Shown piece after piece: positions 1 to 8,339 of a stretch of 64,000 nucleotides of DNA. Within the stretch, counting starts at the first letter, position 1, and each line of letters opens with the position of its first letter. Below the pieces are notes generated by a model. That model saw only the letters and a program-made list of their open reading frames with translations, had not been told where the DNA came from and ran no database searches. The position numbers were made by a program, and so were the translations under genes. The DNA comes from Gordonia asplenii (lineage in GTDB: Bacteria; Actinomycetota; Actinomycetes; Mycobacteriales; Mycobacteriaceae), in assembly GCF_012933505.1 (NCBI RefSeq), contig NZ_JABBNB010000008.1:124001-188000 (forward strand), written 5' to 3'.

Positions 1-498
1 GGGGGATTCATCAACAAGTTCGAGGGCGACGCCGCGCTTGCCATCTTCGGGGCGCCCCTGGCGCTGGATTCGCCTGCCGACGCGGCGCTCGGCGCAGCGC
101 GCGACCTGGCCGCCCAGCTCACCCAGTCGCTGGCCATCAGCTGGGGGATCGGCGTCTCCTACGGAACCGTCTTCGCCGGGAATATCGGCGCCGAGACGCG
201 CTACGAGTACACCGTCATCGGCGACCCGGTGAACGAGTCCGCGCGACTGTCCGACGCGGCCAAACGTGAGGGTGTCCCGGTGCTCGCGAGCGGCGCCGCG
301 GTGGCGGCTTCGGGTGAGGAGCGGTCGGGGTGGTCGCTGTTGTCCTCGCGGGTCCTGCGCGGCCGCACCGAGCCCACCGAGTTGTTCGTCCCCGACGACG
401 TGAAGCAGTCCGCTCGACCACCCGCCGCACGGGGCGGTGTCATCGCAGATCTGATGCGGGCTCCCTACCAAGCGATCGTTAGGCGTAGTGTCCACTGA
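1..498 (+). CDS. Class III adenylate/guanylate cyclase, C-terminal part (5' truncated)
   Basis: The reading frame is open from the first base, so the gene starts outside the window; 165 codons remain. The catalytic-domain end is visible: FEGDAALAIFG, then GNIGAETRYEYTVIGDPVNESARL, which matches the conserved end of class III cyclase domains (the N-x3-R of the NESAR segment is the transition-state pair). This family makes cyclic nucleotides from ATP or GTP. In relatives such as Rv1318c the domain follows a membrane region and HAMP, but that part is not visible here. The last 60 residues are a non-catalytic tail. A hairpin with a T-run follows the stop. Confidence 0.85.
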   Translation, partial: GGFINKFEGDAALAIFGAPLALDSPADAALGAARDLAAQLTQSLAISWGIGVSYGTVFAGNIGAETRYEYTVIGDPVNESARLSDAAKREGVPVLASGAAVAASGEERSGWSLLSSRVLRGRTEPTELFVPDDVKQSARPPAARGGVIADLMRAPYQAIVRRSVH

Positions 499-506
499 AG
501 GCGCCC

Positions 507-534
507 GGCCGAGTGATCGGTCGGCCCCTCTTTT
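507..534 (+). terminator. Rho-independent terminator after the cyclase gene
   Basis: GGCCGA (507-512) pairs with TCGGCC (521-526) and is followed by CCTCTTTT. The hairpin sits 9 bases after the cyclase stop codon. Confidence 0.6.
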
Positions 535-624
535 GACGCCTCGCACGACAGTGATACAAATAATCAGGTAACAGCCGTTGTCAGAATTCCTCGACGGCTC
601 CTGCAAACCCGTGAAGGGAGCCAG

Positions 625-1857
625 ATGGATCTGGAATGGTCCGCCGCGGACATCGAGTTCCGCGACGAAGTCCGAGCCTTCTTGGACGAGAAACTGACGC
701 CTGAATTGCGTCGCACCGGTCGGTTGATGACCAGCGTGTACTCCGATCACGAGGCCAGCATGGCCTGGCAGGCCATCCTGCATGAACGTGGTTGGGACGC
801 ACCGGCCTGGCCGGTTCGGTACGGCGGCTGCGACTGGAGCCTCACCCAGCACTACATCTTCTCCCGCGAGCTGACCCTTGCCGGAGCTCCGTCGTTGTCT
901 CCCATGGGAATTCGCATGGTGTCGCATGCGATCATGGCGTTCGGCACGCAGGAGCAGAAAGACTTCTTCCTGCCGCGCATCCTGACCGGCGAGGTGTTCT
1001 TCTGCCAGGGGTACTCCGAGCCGGAGTCCGGCTCCGACCTCGCCTCCCTGCAGATGGCCGCCGTCGACGACGGCGACGACCTCGTCATCACCGGCAGCAA
1101 GATCTGGACCACCCACGCCGGTGAGGCCAACTGGATGTTCGCGCTTGTCCGCACCTCGCGGTCGGAACGCAAGCAGCAGGGCATCACGTTCATCCTGATC
1201 GACATGACCACCCCCGGCGTCGAGGTGCGCCCGCTGGTCATGACCTCGGGCGAGCAGATCCAGAACCAGGTCTTCTTCGACGCCGTGCGGGTGCCCAAGG
1301 CCAACGTCCTCGGCCAGATCGACGACGGCTGGACGGTTGCCAAATACCTCCTCGAATTCGAGCGCGGGGGCGGTGCGGCTGCCCCGATGCTGCAGGTCAT
1401 GCTGCAGAACGTCGCGCAAGCCGCGGCGCATCAGCCCGGCGCCGGAGGTGGCAAGCTCATCGATTCGCCGGCCTTCGCGCATAAACTCGCCGACGCCCGC
1501 ATCCGCACCGAGGTGCTGGAGATCTTCGAGTACCGGGTACTCGCCGCGGTGGCCGCGGGCAAGAACCCGGGCCCGGCGTCGTCGATGGGTAAGATCCTGG
1601 CCACCGAACTCAGCCAGACCATCACCGAACTCGCCATGGAAGCCGCGGGCACCCGCGGTCGTGCGTATCAGCCGCACGCCACCGCGCCGGGCGGACCGAT
1701 CGCCGAGTTCACGCCGCCCGACGACGGGTACGTCAGCGGTGAGCCGTGGCAGGCCGTCGCGTCGCTGCGCTACTTCAACGACCGTGCCGGGTCGATCTAC
1801 GCCGGCAGCAACGAGATCCAGCGAAATATCCTCGCCAAAGCAGCATTGGGGCTGTAA
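625..1857 (+). CDS. Acyl-CoA dehydrogenase, subunit 1 of a probable heteromeric pair
   Basis: A 410-residue acyl-CoA dehydrogenase (FadE type), oxidising an acyl-CoA to the 2-enoyl-CoA with FAD. The flavin/substrate segment YSEPESGSDLASL lies near residue 130, and the C-terminal IYAGSNEIQRNILA near residue 395. The usual Q-x2-GGxGxT loop is absent here but present in the next gene as QLHGGMGMTEE. Such split, complementary motifs, with a 6-base gap between genes, fit the alpha2-beta2 dehydrogenases known for steroid side-chain and related acyl-CoAs in Mycobacteriales. The substrate cannot be read from the sequence. ATG is preceded by AAGGGAG. Confidence 0.85.
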   Translation: MDLEWSAADIEFRDEVRAFLDEKLTPELRRTGRLMTSVYSDHEASMAWQAILHERGWDAPAWPVRYGGCDWSLTQHYIFSRELTLAGAPSLSPMGIRMVSHAIMAFGTQEQKDFFLPRILTGEVFFCQGYSEPESGSDLASLQMAAVDDGDDLVITGSKIWTTHAGEANWMFALVRTSRSERKQQGITFILIDMTTPGVEVRPLVMTSGEQIQNQVFFDAVRVPKANVLGQIDDGWTVAKYLLEFERGGGAAAPMLQVMLQNVAQAAAHQPGAGGGKLIDSPAFAHKLADARIRTEVLEIFEYRVLAAVAAGKNPGPASSMGKILATELSQTITELAMEAAGTRGRAYQPHATAPGGPIAEFTPPDDGYVSGEPWQAVASLRYFNDRAGSIYAGSNEIQRNILAKAALGL

Positions 1858-1863
1858 GCACAC

Positions 1864-2994
1864 ATGGACTTCACTCTCACCGCAGAGCAGCAATTGCTGC
1901 GTGACGGACTCACCAAATTCCTCGCCACCCGCTACGACCTCGACGTCAGCCGCGCCGCGGTCAAGACGGGAGCCGGCTGGCAGCCCGACATCTGGCAGGC
2001 CTTCGCCGATGAACTCGGCATTCTCGGCGCAACCATTCCCGAAGCCGCCGGCGGAATGGGTGGCAGCGCAACCGAACTCATGGTCATCGCCGAGGCGCTC
2101 GGACACGGACTGGTGGTCGAGCCGTATGTCGACACCGTCGTCGTGGCCGCAGGTCTCCTCGAACGCGTCGGCGGCGACCCGTCGTCGGAGCTGTTGGAGA
2201 AGATCGCCGCGGGCGGGGCCGTCGTCGCACTCGCCGCCGTCGAGCTGGATTCCGGCGACCCGCGCGAAATCGCGACGACCGCCGTCCGCGACGGCGACGA
2301 CTGGGTACTGACCGGCGCCAAGATAGTCGTCACCAGCGCACCGCTGGCTAGCCACCTGCTGATCACCGCGCAGACCGACGCCGGGCCGGCGTTGTTCCTC
2401 ACCGACTTCGACGCAGCCGCACCGGCGCCGGGTCTGGGCGTGCACTCGTTCCGCACCGTCGACGACCGGCTCGCCGCCGACCTCACCTTCGACGGTCTGC
2501 GGCTGCCCGCGGCGTCGTTGCTGACCGACTCCGGCGTCGCCGACCTGGTCGACGAGGCCTTCGACCGCGGAGCGGCCGCCGTCTGCGCGGAGGCGCTCGG
2601 AGCGATGCGGCGCGTCTTGGACGACACGGTCGCCTACTGCAAGCAGCGCCAGCAGTTCGGGCAGTCGCTCGGCAGTTTCCAGGCCTTGCAGCACCGCATG
2701 GTCGACATGCTGATCGAGGTCGAACAGTCATCTGCCGCAGTCGTTTTGGCGGTGCTCAACCTCGACGCCGCGGCCGCCGACCGGGCGCGCGCGGTGTCCG
2801 CGGCCAAGGTGACCCTCGGCCGTGCGGCACGTTTCGTCGGGCAGAACGCGGTGCAACTGCACGGCGGGATGGGTATGACCGAGGAACTCGCCGTCGGGCA
2901 CTACTTCAAGCGACTCACCGCCGTCCAGTACGAGTTCGGGTCGACCGACTTCCATCTCGACCGCTACGCCAGGCTGACGCGCCCGCTCGAGTAG
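1864..2994 (+). CDS. Acyl-CoA dehydrogenase, subunit 2 of a probable heteromeric pair
   Basis: A 376-residue acyl-CoA dehydrogenase translated right after the previous gene. The N-terminal helical domain (MDFTLTAEQQLLRDGL), the middle beta domain and the C-terminal helical domain are recognisable. It carries QLHGGMGMTEELAVGHYFKR near residue 335 but lacks the IYEGTNEIQ-type end that subunit 1 has. This complementarity suggests the two proteins build shared FAD and active sites. A role in beta-oxidation of a cholesterol- or fatty-acid-derived CoA ester is inference. The gene is followed by a tandem repeat array. Confidence 0.85.
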   Translation: MDFTLTAEQQLLRDGLTKFLATRYDLDVSRAAVKTGAGWQPDIWQAFADELGILGATIPEAAGGMGGSATELMVIAEALGHGLVVEPYVDTVVVAAGLLERVGGDPSSELLEKIAAGGAVVALAAVELDSGDPREIATTAVRDGDDWVLTGAKIVVTSAPLASHLLITAQTDAGPALFLTDFDAAAPAPGLGVHSFRTVDDRLAADLTFDGLRLPAASLLTDSGVADLVDEAFDRGAAAVCAEALGAMRRVLDDTVAYCKQRQQFGQSLGSFQALQHRMVDMLIEVEQSSAAVVLAVLNLDAAAADRARAVSAAKVTLGRAARFVGQNAVQLHGGMGMTEELAVGHYFKRLTAVQYEFGSTDFHLDRYARLTRPLE

Positions 2995-3034
2995 CGCACA
3001 AGGCGAGCTTGCTCGCAGTGGTGTGGCGCCAACC

Positions 3035-3240
3035 CGCTCCCCGAGTGCCGGGGCGAGCTTGCCGGGTTGCGGTGCGGTCCCCGCTCCCCGAGTGCCGGGG
3101 CGAGTTTGCCGGGTTGCGGTGCGATGCCCGCTCCCCGAGTGCCGGGGCGAGCTTGCCGGGCTGCGGTGCGATCCCCGTTCCCCGAGTGCCGGGGCGAGCT
3201 TGCCGGGGTGCGGTGCGATCCCCGTTCCCCGAGTGCCGTC
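3035..3240. repeat. 47-bp tandem repeat array, about 4.4 copies
   Basis: Units begin CG(C/T)TCCCCGAGTGCCG at 3035, 3082, 3129, 3176 and 3223, exactly 47 bases apart, and contain GGGGCGAGCTTGCCGGG plus GCGGTGCG. A degenerate unit may precede it near 3000. The period is not a multiple of three, so the array stays open in more than one frame without being protein-coding. It fills the gap between an acyl-CoA dehydrogenase and an SDR gene. Confidence 0.9.
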
Positions 3241-3310
3241 CCGCTCCCCGAGTGCCGAAGCGAGGAACGAGCTTCGGTGTAGCGAGGGGCGGCGAGACGA
3301 AGTTCCCAAC
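3241..3310. repeat. Family C stem-loop repeat, copy 1
   Basis: CTCCCCGAGTGCCGAAGC leads into an inverted pair CCGAAGC (3255-3261) and GCTTCGG (3271-3277), followed by TGTAGCGAGGGG. The same unit recurs near 32.83 kb and 33.37 kb. Its first bases match the start of the 47-bp units just before it, so the two repeat types are related. Confidence 0.75.
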
Positions 3311-3391
3311 TTGCGCCCCGAGGTGACTAGGGTCGTTGACGAACGCCGCTCGCAGTCGCGGGCGGCGCCCGAGGTGAGGGAGAACGGTTCG

Positions 3392-4258
3392 ATGGCGTGG
3401 TCGACGGCAGACATTCCTGATCAGAGCGGCCGCAAGTTCGTGGTCACCGGCGCGAACAGCGGACTGGGGGAGCAGACGACGCGGGCGCTCATCGCGGCGG
3501 GTGCGACCGTCGTGATGGCGTGCCGCAACCAGGACACCGCCAACGCGCTCGCGGCCAAACTCGGCGAGCGCGCGCACGTCGAGAAGCTCGACCTCGCCGA
3601 TCTCGCGTCGGTGCGGGCGTTCGCCGAGCGAGTCGGCGAGTTCGACGTCCTCATCAACAACGCCGGGCTCATGGCGATCCCCGAGCGGCGCACCGCCGAC
3701 GGATTCGAAATGCAGATGGGCACAAATCATTTGGGCCATTTCGCGCTGACCGGTCTGCTGTTGGAGAAAGTGTCCGACCGCGTCGTGACACTGTCGTCGT
3801 TCATGCATCAGTTCGGTCGGTTGAACCTCGGTGACCTCAATTGGGAGAAGCGGCGCTACCTGCGTTGGAACGCCTACGCCGACTCGAAGATGGCCAACCT
3901 GATGTTCGGCAAGGAACTGGCGCGGCGGCTGGAGACCAGCGGTTCGACAGTGTCGTCGATGATCGCGCATCCCGGCTATGCCGACACCGGCCTGCAGGGA
4001 CACACCGAGTCGTTCATGGATCAGTTGATGGCCATCGCAGCCAAGACGCCGATGGTGCAATCGGCCGCCGCCGGTGCGCTCCCGACGCTGTATGCGGCGA
4101 CGTCGCCCGACGCGCAGACGGGCCTGTTCTACGGACCCAAGTTGACCATGGTCGGTCCGCCGCACGTCTCCGGTTACAACGGCAAGGCCAACAACCAGGG
4201 AACGCGAAACGCCTTGTGGGACTTGTCCGAAGAGCTGACCGGCGTCAAGGTGCTCTGA
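3392..4258 (+). CDS. Short-chain dehydrogenase/reductase
   Basis: A 288-residue classical-type SDR. The dinucleotide-binding TGANSGLG lies near residue 19, NNAG near residue 88, and the catalytic YADSK near residue 162 after a serine segment (LSSFMHQF). It most resembles the retinol dehydrogenase/oxidoreductase-like SDRs acting on an unknown alcohol or ketone. ATG at 3392 is preferred because AGGGAG lies 9 bases upstream and the protein then starts just before the Rossmann fold; the open frame further upstream is only repeat sequence. It converges on mqo with 6 bases between stop codons. Confidence 0.85.
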   Translation: MAWSTADIPDQSGRKFVVTGANSGLGEQTTRALIAAGATVVMACRNQDTANALAAKLGERAHVEKLDLADLASVRAFAERVGEFDVLINNAGLMAIPERRTADGFEMQMGTNHLGHFALTGLLLEKVSDRVVTLSSFMHQFGRLNLGDLNWEKRRYLRWNAYADSKMANLMFGKELARRLETSGSTVSSMIAHPGYADTGLQGHTESFMDQLMAIAAKTPMVQSAAAGALPTLYAATSPDAQTGLFYGPKLTMVGPPHVSGYNGKANNQGTRNALWDLSEELTGVKVL

Positions 4259-4264
4259 GGGGAT

Positions 4265-5674
4265 TCACGCGATCCAACCCGACGCGGGCAATCCCGGCAT
4301 CGCCGTCGTCAACTCGTCGCGCCATCCGCCCGACCATTCCGTGGCGAAGCACCGCTGCACCAACTCGACCATGATCGGCACCGCCGTCGACGCACCGGGT
4401 GAGGCGCCCAGCAGACCGGAGATCCGGTGATCGGCGCTGCTGACCAGCTCCGTGCCCTGCTGCAGCACCCCGATTTCCCGGGGTCCCGGCGTCACCAGCT
4501 GTGCCCGCTGGCCGGCCGTGATCGTCTCCCAGTCGGTTGGCAGTGCCGTCGGCAGGTATCTCGTCAGCTGCGCGAATCTCTTTGCGGGAGAGGCGATCAA
4601 CTCGGTGAGTAGGAACCGAACCAGGGCCAGGTTCGACGCCGCCGCGGTGACGAGCGTCCACAGGTTCGACGGTCGCACGGTGGCGAAGAAGTCGGTGAAC
4701 CGGCCGTTCTTCAACAGTTTCGTGCTGAACGTCGCGTACGGCCCGAACATCAGGTAGTCGCGGCCGTCGACGGTCCGCCGGTCGAGATGCGGCACCGACA
4801 TCGGCGGCGCACCGATCGGCGCCTGCCCGTACACCTTCGCTTCATGAGCGCCGACGACGTCGGGCCGCGCCGTTCGCAGGAACGCCGCTCCGACGGGCAG
4901 TACCCCGTATCCGCGCACCTCGTCGACCTTCGCGCGCTGCAGCAGCCGCAACGCCTGTCCGCCCGCACCGACGAATACATGTCCACCGCGAATGGTGAAT
5001 CGCCCATCGGCGCACGCACCGCGCACGACGACGCCGTCCGCGTCCCGCTCGATGCCGGTCACGGTATGCCCGGTCAGCATTCGCGCCCCCGACGAATCGA
5101 TGAGTTGTCTTGTGAGACAGCCAAAATCGACGTCGGTGCCGGATGTGTGGCGCGTCGCTGCGACGACCGCATCGGGCTCGCGGCCGTCGACGACGAGCGG
5201 TGCCCATCGCGCGATCTGATCGGGCGAGTCGGAGAATTCGAGGCCGTCGAACAGTGGAGAAGCGCTCAGCGTTCGATGCCGCGCCCGCAGGTATGCGCGG
5301 TCGTCGTCGCCGAACACGACTGTCATATGCGGCACGGAGCGGAGGAACGCGTCCGGGGTGATGAGTCCGCGCTCTGCCAGGTGCGTCCACCACTGGCGGG
5401 TCACGACGAACTGTGCGGCGATGGTCTCCGCCTTCGATCCGTCGGACGGATCCGGCATGTAGTTGAGTTCGCAGAATCCGGAGTGTCCGGTGCCCGCGTT
5501 GTTCCACGGGTCGCTGCTCTCGGTCGCCGCTGCGTCGGCGCGCTCGAGGATGACGATGTCCCAGTCGGGCTGCAGTCGTCCGATCAGCGAGGCAAGGGTC
5601 GCCGACATGATGCCGGCTCCGATGAGGACGACATCGGCGCTGCCGAGGTCATGGGCCGACGGGTGTTTTCTCAT
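4265..5674 (-). CDS. mqo: Malate:quinone oxidoreductase
   Basis: A 469-residue FAD protein of the MQO family, which oxidises malate to oxaloacetate at the membrane and passes electrons to quinone. It starts with the FAD-binding VVLIGAGIMSATLASLI and continues with the family segment DPWNNAGTGHSGFCELNYMP. The length is close to the usual 490-500. It is divergent from a LysR regulator, 38 bases away, and a near-palindrome lies in the gap. It provides the TCA malate step independently of NAD malate dehydrogenase. Confidence 0.93.
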   Translation of the reverse strand: MRKHPSAHDLGSADVVLIGAGIMSATLASLIGRLQPDWDIVILERADAAATESSDPWNNAGTGHSGFCELNYMPDPSDGSKAETIAAQFVVTRQWWTHLAERGLITPDAFLRSVPHMTVVFGDDDRAYLRARHRTLSASPLFDGLEFSDSPDQIARWAPLVVDGREPDAVVAATRHTSGTDVDFGCLTRQLIDSSGARMLTGHTVTGIERDADGVVVRGACADGRFTIRGGHVFVGAGGQALRLLQRAKVDEVRGYGVLPVGAAFLRTARPDVVGAHEAKVYGQAPIGAPPMSVPHLDRRTVDGRDYLMFGPYATFSTKLLKNGRFTDFFATVRPSNLWTLVTAAASNLALVRFLLTELIASPAKRFAQLTRYLPTALPTDWETITAGQRAQLVTPGPREIGVLQQGTELVSSADHRISGLLGASPGASTAVPIMVELVQRCFATEWSGGWRDELTTAMPGLPASGWIA

Positions 5675-5692
5675 GACTCTGATGGTCGTCGC

Positions 5693-5709
5693 GGACGTAT
5701 TATCCGTCC
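5693..5709. promoter_or_regulatory. Near-palindrome in the mqo/LysR divergent gap
   Basis: GGACGTAT-T-ATCCGTCC has 8-base arms with one mismatch around a central T. It lies between the mqo start (5674) and the LysR start (5713) and is a candidate LysR-type binding site. Confidence 0.4.
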
Positions 5710-5712
5710 AAT

Positions 5713-6636
5713 GTGATTTCGAGGGAATATGATCCGATAGTGGATAGATTGCGGCTGGAGATCGCTCCCCAGCTCGACGCGCTGGTAGGGCTCGCCGCGT
5801 GCGCTGAGTCGATGACCGAGGCCGCGACGGCGCTGGGGGTTTCCCAATCGTCGATCAGCAGGCGGCTGCACACCCTCGAACAGCTTCTCGGCATTCCGCT
5901 GCTGATCCGCGACGGGCGTAACGTCCGGCTCACCGCGCAGGCCCGCTCGCTCGTCGACGACGTCCGCCGCCCGCTGCTGGAGTTGCACCGCGCGCTCGAT
6001 CGGGCGGTCGACGACGGCGACCCGGAGACCGGGACCGTCCGCTTCGGTTTTCCGCTGACGATGGGCGCCGGGCTCGTCCCGGAACTGCTCGCGGGGTTCC
6101 GCAACCGGCATCCGAGAGTCCGGTTGGAACTCAAACAGGCGCACGGTGCGGAACTGCTCGACGACCTGCGCTCGGGCGAACTCGACCTCGCCGTGACCAT
6201 CCCGCCCGCGACCGACTTGCCGCACCGGGTGATCGGCACTCAGACGATCGTCGCCGCGCTCCCGCAGCGGCACCGTCTGGCCGGCCGCACCGAGATCGGT
6301 CTGGCGGAGTTGGCCGACGACGTATTCATCGCCAACCCGGCCTACTACAACCTTCGCCAGCTGACCGAGAAATGGTGCGGCACAGCCGGTTTCGAGCCAC
6401 AGATCGTTGTCGAGATCACCGAGTTCGCCACCATCCGGGAGCTCGTCGAACGTGGACTCGGCGTGGCATTGCTACCGGCCGCCGACGATGCCACGCCCGG
6501 CGTGTGTGAGGTGCCGATCACCGGAGCGCTCCTGCAGCGCGAGATCGCGCTCGCGTGGCCGTCGTCGATCTTCTCCCCGGTCGTCGAGTCGATGTTCGAC
6601 TACTTGATGCGCAACCTTCGACGCCCGACGTCGTGA
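5713..6636 (+). CDS. LysR-family transcriptional regulator
   Basis: A 307-residue LysR regulator. The N-terminal winged helix-turn-helix includes MTEAATALGVSQSSISRRL (about residues 36-54), followed by the linker helix and a periplasmic-binding-like effector domain. The start could be GTG 5713 or the in-frame GTG 5740; the latter would lengthen the divergent gap. Its position head-to-head with mqo makes mqo the likely target, with a dicarboxylate or related metabolite as possible effector (inference). Confidence 0.88.
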   Translation: MISREYDPIVDRLRLEIAPQLDALVGLAACAESMTEAATALGVSQSSISRRLHTLEQLLGIPLLIRDGRNVRLTAQARSLVDDVRRPLLELHRALDRAVDDGDPETGTVRFGFPLTMGAGLVPELLAGFRNRHPRVRLELKQAHGAELLDDLRSGELDLAVTIPPATDLPHRVIGTQTIVAALPQRHRLAGRTEIGLAELADDVFIANPAYYNLRQLTEKWCGTAGFEPQIVVEITEFATIRELVERGLGVALLPAADDATPGVCEVPITGALLQREIALAWPSSIFSPVVESMFDYLMRNLRRPTS

Positions 6637-6661
6637 CGTGGGAGATTGCTGCGGTCAGTAC

Positions 6662-7159
6662 TTACTGCAACGAGAATCGGATGGCGTTCGACGCCCCGGA
6701 CACGGCGTCGGTGACGGTGATCGTGTATTCACCCGCCGCCTTGAGGTTGAAGAGCTTGCTGGAGGTGCACAGGTTGGTCCGCACCGTGCCGGTCTTCGCA
6801 TTGACCTTCGGTCCGGCCACCGCGACGGTCATCTTGCACTCGTTGCTGTCGATTTCTTCGCCGGTCGAAATGGTCGAATTCCACTTGACGCCGATCTGCG
6901 AGTTGCGTGGATAGACGCCTTCCTCGGCTGCGACGACGCCCTTGCCGGGCAGCACCCACACGTTGATCGACTTGACGCCGTTCGGCGCGTCGGCGCGGCC
7001 CAGCTTGCCGTAGTGCTGCGGTCCCTTCGACGACGACCCGAAGTCGGAACTTCCCGCACTGCCGAACAGATCGCTGGATCCCTCGGCGTGCACCGGAGCG
7101 GCGCACACCGCGAATGCGGCGGCGGCAGCGAGTGCGGTGGTTGCGACCTTGAGCTTCAT
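6662..7159 (-). CDS. Small secreted protein of unknown function
   Basis: A 165-residue protein with a clear Sec signal peptide (positive MKLK, then an alanine-rich core, cleavage probably after PVHA at residue 25). The mature part has a Ser/Gly-rich start, then a beta-rich stretch with two cysteines (NECKMTV and TNLCTSS) that could form one disulfide, and ends TVTDAVSGASNAIRFSLQ. I recognise no catalytic motif. The fold may be immunoglobulin-like (inference). It converges on LysR with 25 bases between. Confidence 0.75.
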   Translation of the reverse strand: MKLKVATTALAAAAAFAVCAAPVHAEGSSDLFGSAGSSDFGSSSKGPQHYGKLGRADAPNGVKSINVWVLPGKGVVAAEEGVYPRNSQIGVKWNSTISTGEEIDSNECKMTVAVAGPKVNAKTGTVRTNLCTSSKLFNLKAAGEYTITVTDAVSGASNAIRFSLQ

Positions 7160-7251
7160 ACGTGTACTTCCCCGGCGTCGGATGCGTTTATAACGAAACG
7201 ATTAAACCACGCTCGACGCCGCTGCTCCGATTCTGTCTTGCGGCCGACTGG

Positions 7252-7881
7252 TCACCACACGCCGAGCTCGCGGAACTGGATGCTGATCCGCGGGCCGGCG
7301 CCTGCGACCTTCGGGATCGCATGTTCCCAGGTCCGCTGGCATGAACCGCCCATCACCAACAGGTCGCCCGGCCCCAGCGTAAGTCGCAGGGACCGGCCGC
7401 CGAGAGCGGGCCGTAGCAGCAGCGGGCGCGACGTGCCGACAGACAGGATCGCCACCAGCGTGTCCCGCGTGGCGCTGTGGCCGATCTTGTCGCCGTGCCA
7501 GGCGACGCTGTCGTTGCCGTCGCGGTAGAAACACATGCCCGCGGTGGCGAATCCCTGCGGGAGCTCGGGTCGGTAGTGCTCGCTGAGCTGCGTACGCGCC
7601 CGGTACAGCGACGGATCGGGTAACGGCATCGTGTGGTCGTAGACGCTGACCAGTCGCGGAACGTCCACGACGCGGTCGTACATCTGGCGCCGTTCCGAAC
7701 GCCATGGCACGCGTGTGCGCAACCGGTCGAAGAGGATGTCGGACCCGTTCAGCCAATTCGGGTGCAGGTCCACCCAGGCGCCCTGGGTCAACTCGCGCCG
7801 GGTGCCTTCGCGGTTCAACTCGCCCAGCGTCGGAGCGTCGGCCGGCTGATCGAAGAGGGAACCTTGAAGCCCGGTGGACAT
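7252..7881 (-). CDS. alkB: AlkB-type 2-oxoglutarate/Fe(II) DNA repair dioxygenase
   Basis: A 209-residue AlkB-family enzyme, which removes alkyl groups from DNA bases by oxidative dealkylation. The iron ligands are visible as H129-x-D131 (AWHGDKIG) and H187 (TWEHAIPK). The 2-oxoglutarate arginine is R198 in RISIQFR. FYRDGNDSVAWHGD is characteristic of the bacterial/actinobacterial AlkB2-like group. ATG 7881 is chosen because the protein then has family length; upstream sequence belongs to the divergent gap with the metal regulator. Confidence 0.9.
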   Translation of the reverse strand: MSTGLQGSLFDQPADAPTLGELNREGTRRELTQGAWVDLHPNWLNGSDILFDRLRTRVPWRSERRQMYDRVVDVPRLVSVYDHTMPLPDPSLYRARTQLSEHYRPELPQGFATAGMCFYRDGNDSVAWHGDKIGHSATRDTLVAILSVGTSRPLLLRPALGGRSLRLTLGPGDLLVMGGSCQRTWEHAIPKVAGAGPRISIQFRELGVW

Positions 7882-7968
7882 GGCACCAGCGTAGCACTCG
7901 GATCGAACAGATATTCGATGAGCTGGTCCGGCACGTCTCGTGCGAGTTGTAGGCATGTTGTACAGCGT

Positions 7969-7982
7969 TCTGTGAATACAGA
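7969..7982. promoter_or_regulatory. Candidate operator of the CmtR-like regulator
   Basis: TCTGT-GAAT-ACAGA is a perfect 5-base inverted repeat 12 bases upstream of the regulator's GTG start, where an ArsR-family repressor would block its own promoter. Confidence 0.5.
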
Positions 7983-7994
7983 AATTCATGTATC

Positions 7995-8339
7995 GTGCGG
8001 TCTGTGGAAACGGTTGCTGCGAGTCAGCGCAATGCGCTGACGAGGTTCGGTTACGCGTTGTCGGATTCGACGCGCACGCAGGTGCTGTTGCGGCTGCGCG
8101 GCGGCGGGGCGTATCCCGCGGAGTTGGCCGAGGCCATTGGGGTGTCGCGCCAGGTGTTGTCGAACCATCTTGCTTGCCTTCGGGGCTGTGGTCTTGTTGT
8201 TGCGGTGCCTGAAGGTCGCCGCACTCGGTACGAGCTGACCGATGGCCGCATCGCCCACGCATTGGACGACTTACTCGGGTTGGTGCTCGCGGTCGACCCG
8301 GCATGTTGTCCGAACTCCGGCGAGCAGGGATGCTGCTGA
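7995..8339 (+). CDS. ArsR/SmtB-family metal sensor, CmtR-like
   Basis: A 114-residue winged-helix repressor. The recognition-helix segment LSNHLACLRGCGLV carries C61 and C65, the same arrangement as the Cd/Pb-binding pair of M. tuberculosis CmtR. The tail DPACCPNSGEQGCC adds four cysteines (104, 105, 113, 114) where CmtR has its third ligand. It probably represses itself and the overlapping transporter gene until a soft metal ion binds. GTG 7995 is used; GTG 8004 in frame is an alternative. The stop overlaps the next ATG (TGATG). Confidence 0.88.
   Translation: MRSVETVAASQRNALTRFGYALSDSTRTQVLLRLRGGGAYPAELAEAIGVSRQVLSNHLACLRGCGLVVAVPEGRRTRYELTDGRIAHALDDLLGLVLAVDPACCPNSGEQGCC

Noticed and set aside
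3023..3391. Open frame extending the SDR upstream, and other open frames across the 47-bp array
   Set aside because: The predicted residues only repeat the array in several frames. The SDR fold and a ribosome-binding site fix the start at 3392.
2915..4165. Long minus-strand open frame of about 416 codons
   Set aside because: It lies antisense to the SDR gene and the repeat array, shows no domain, and is a GC-rich frame shadow.
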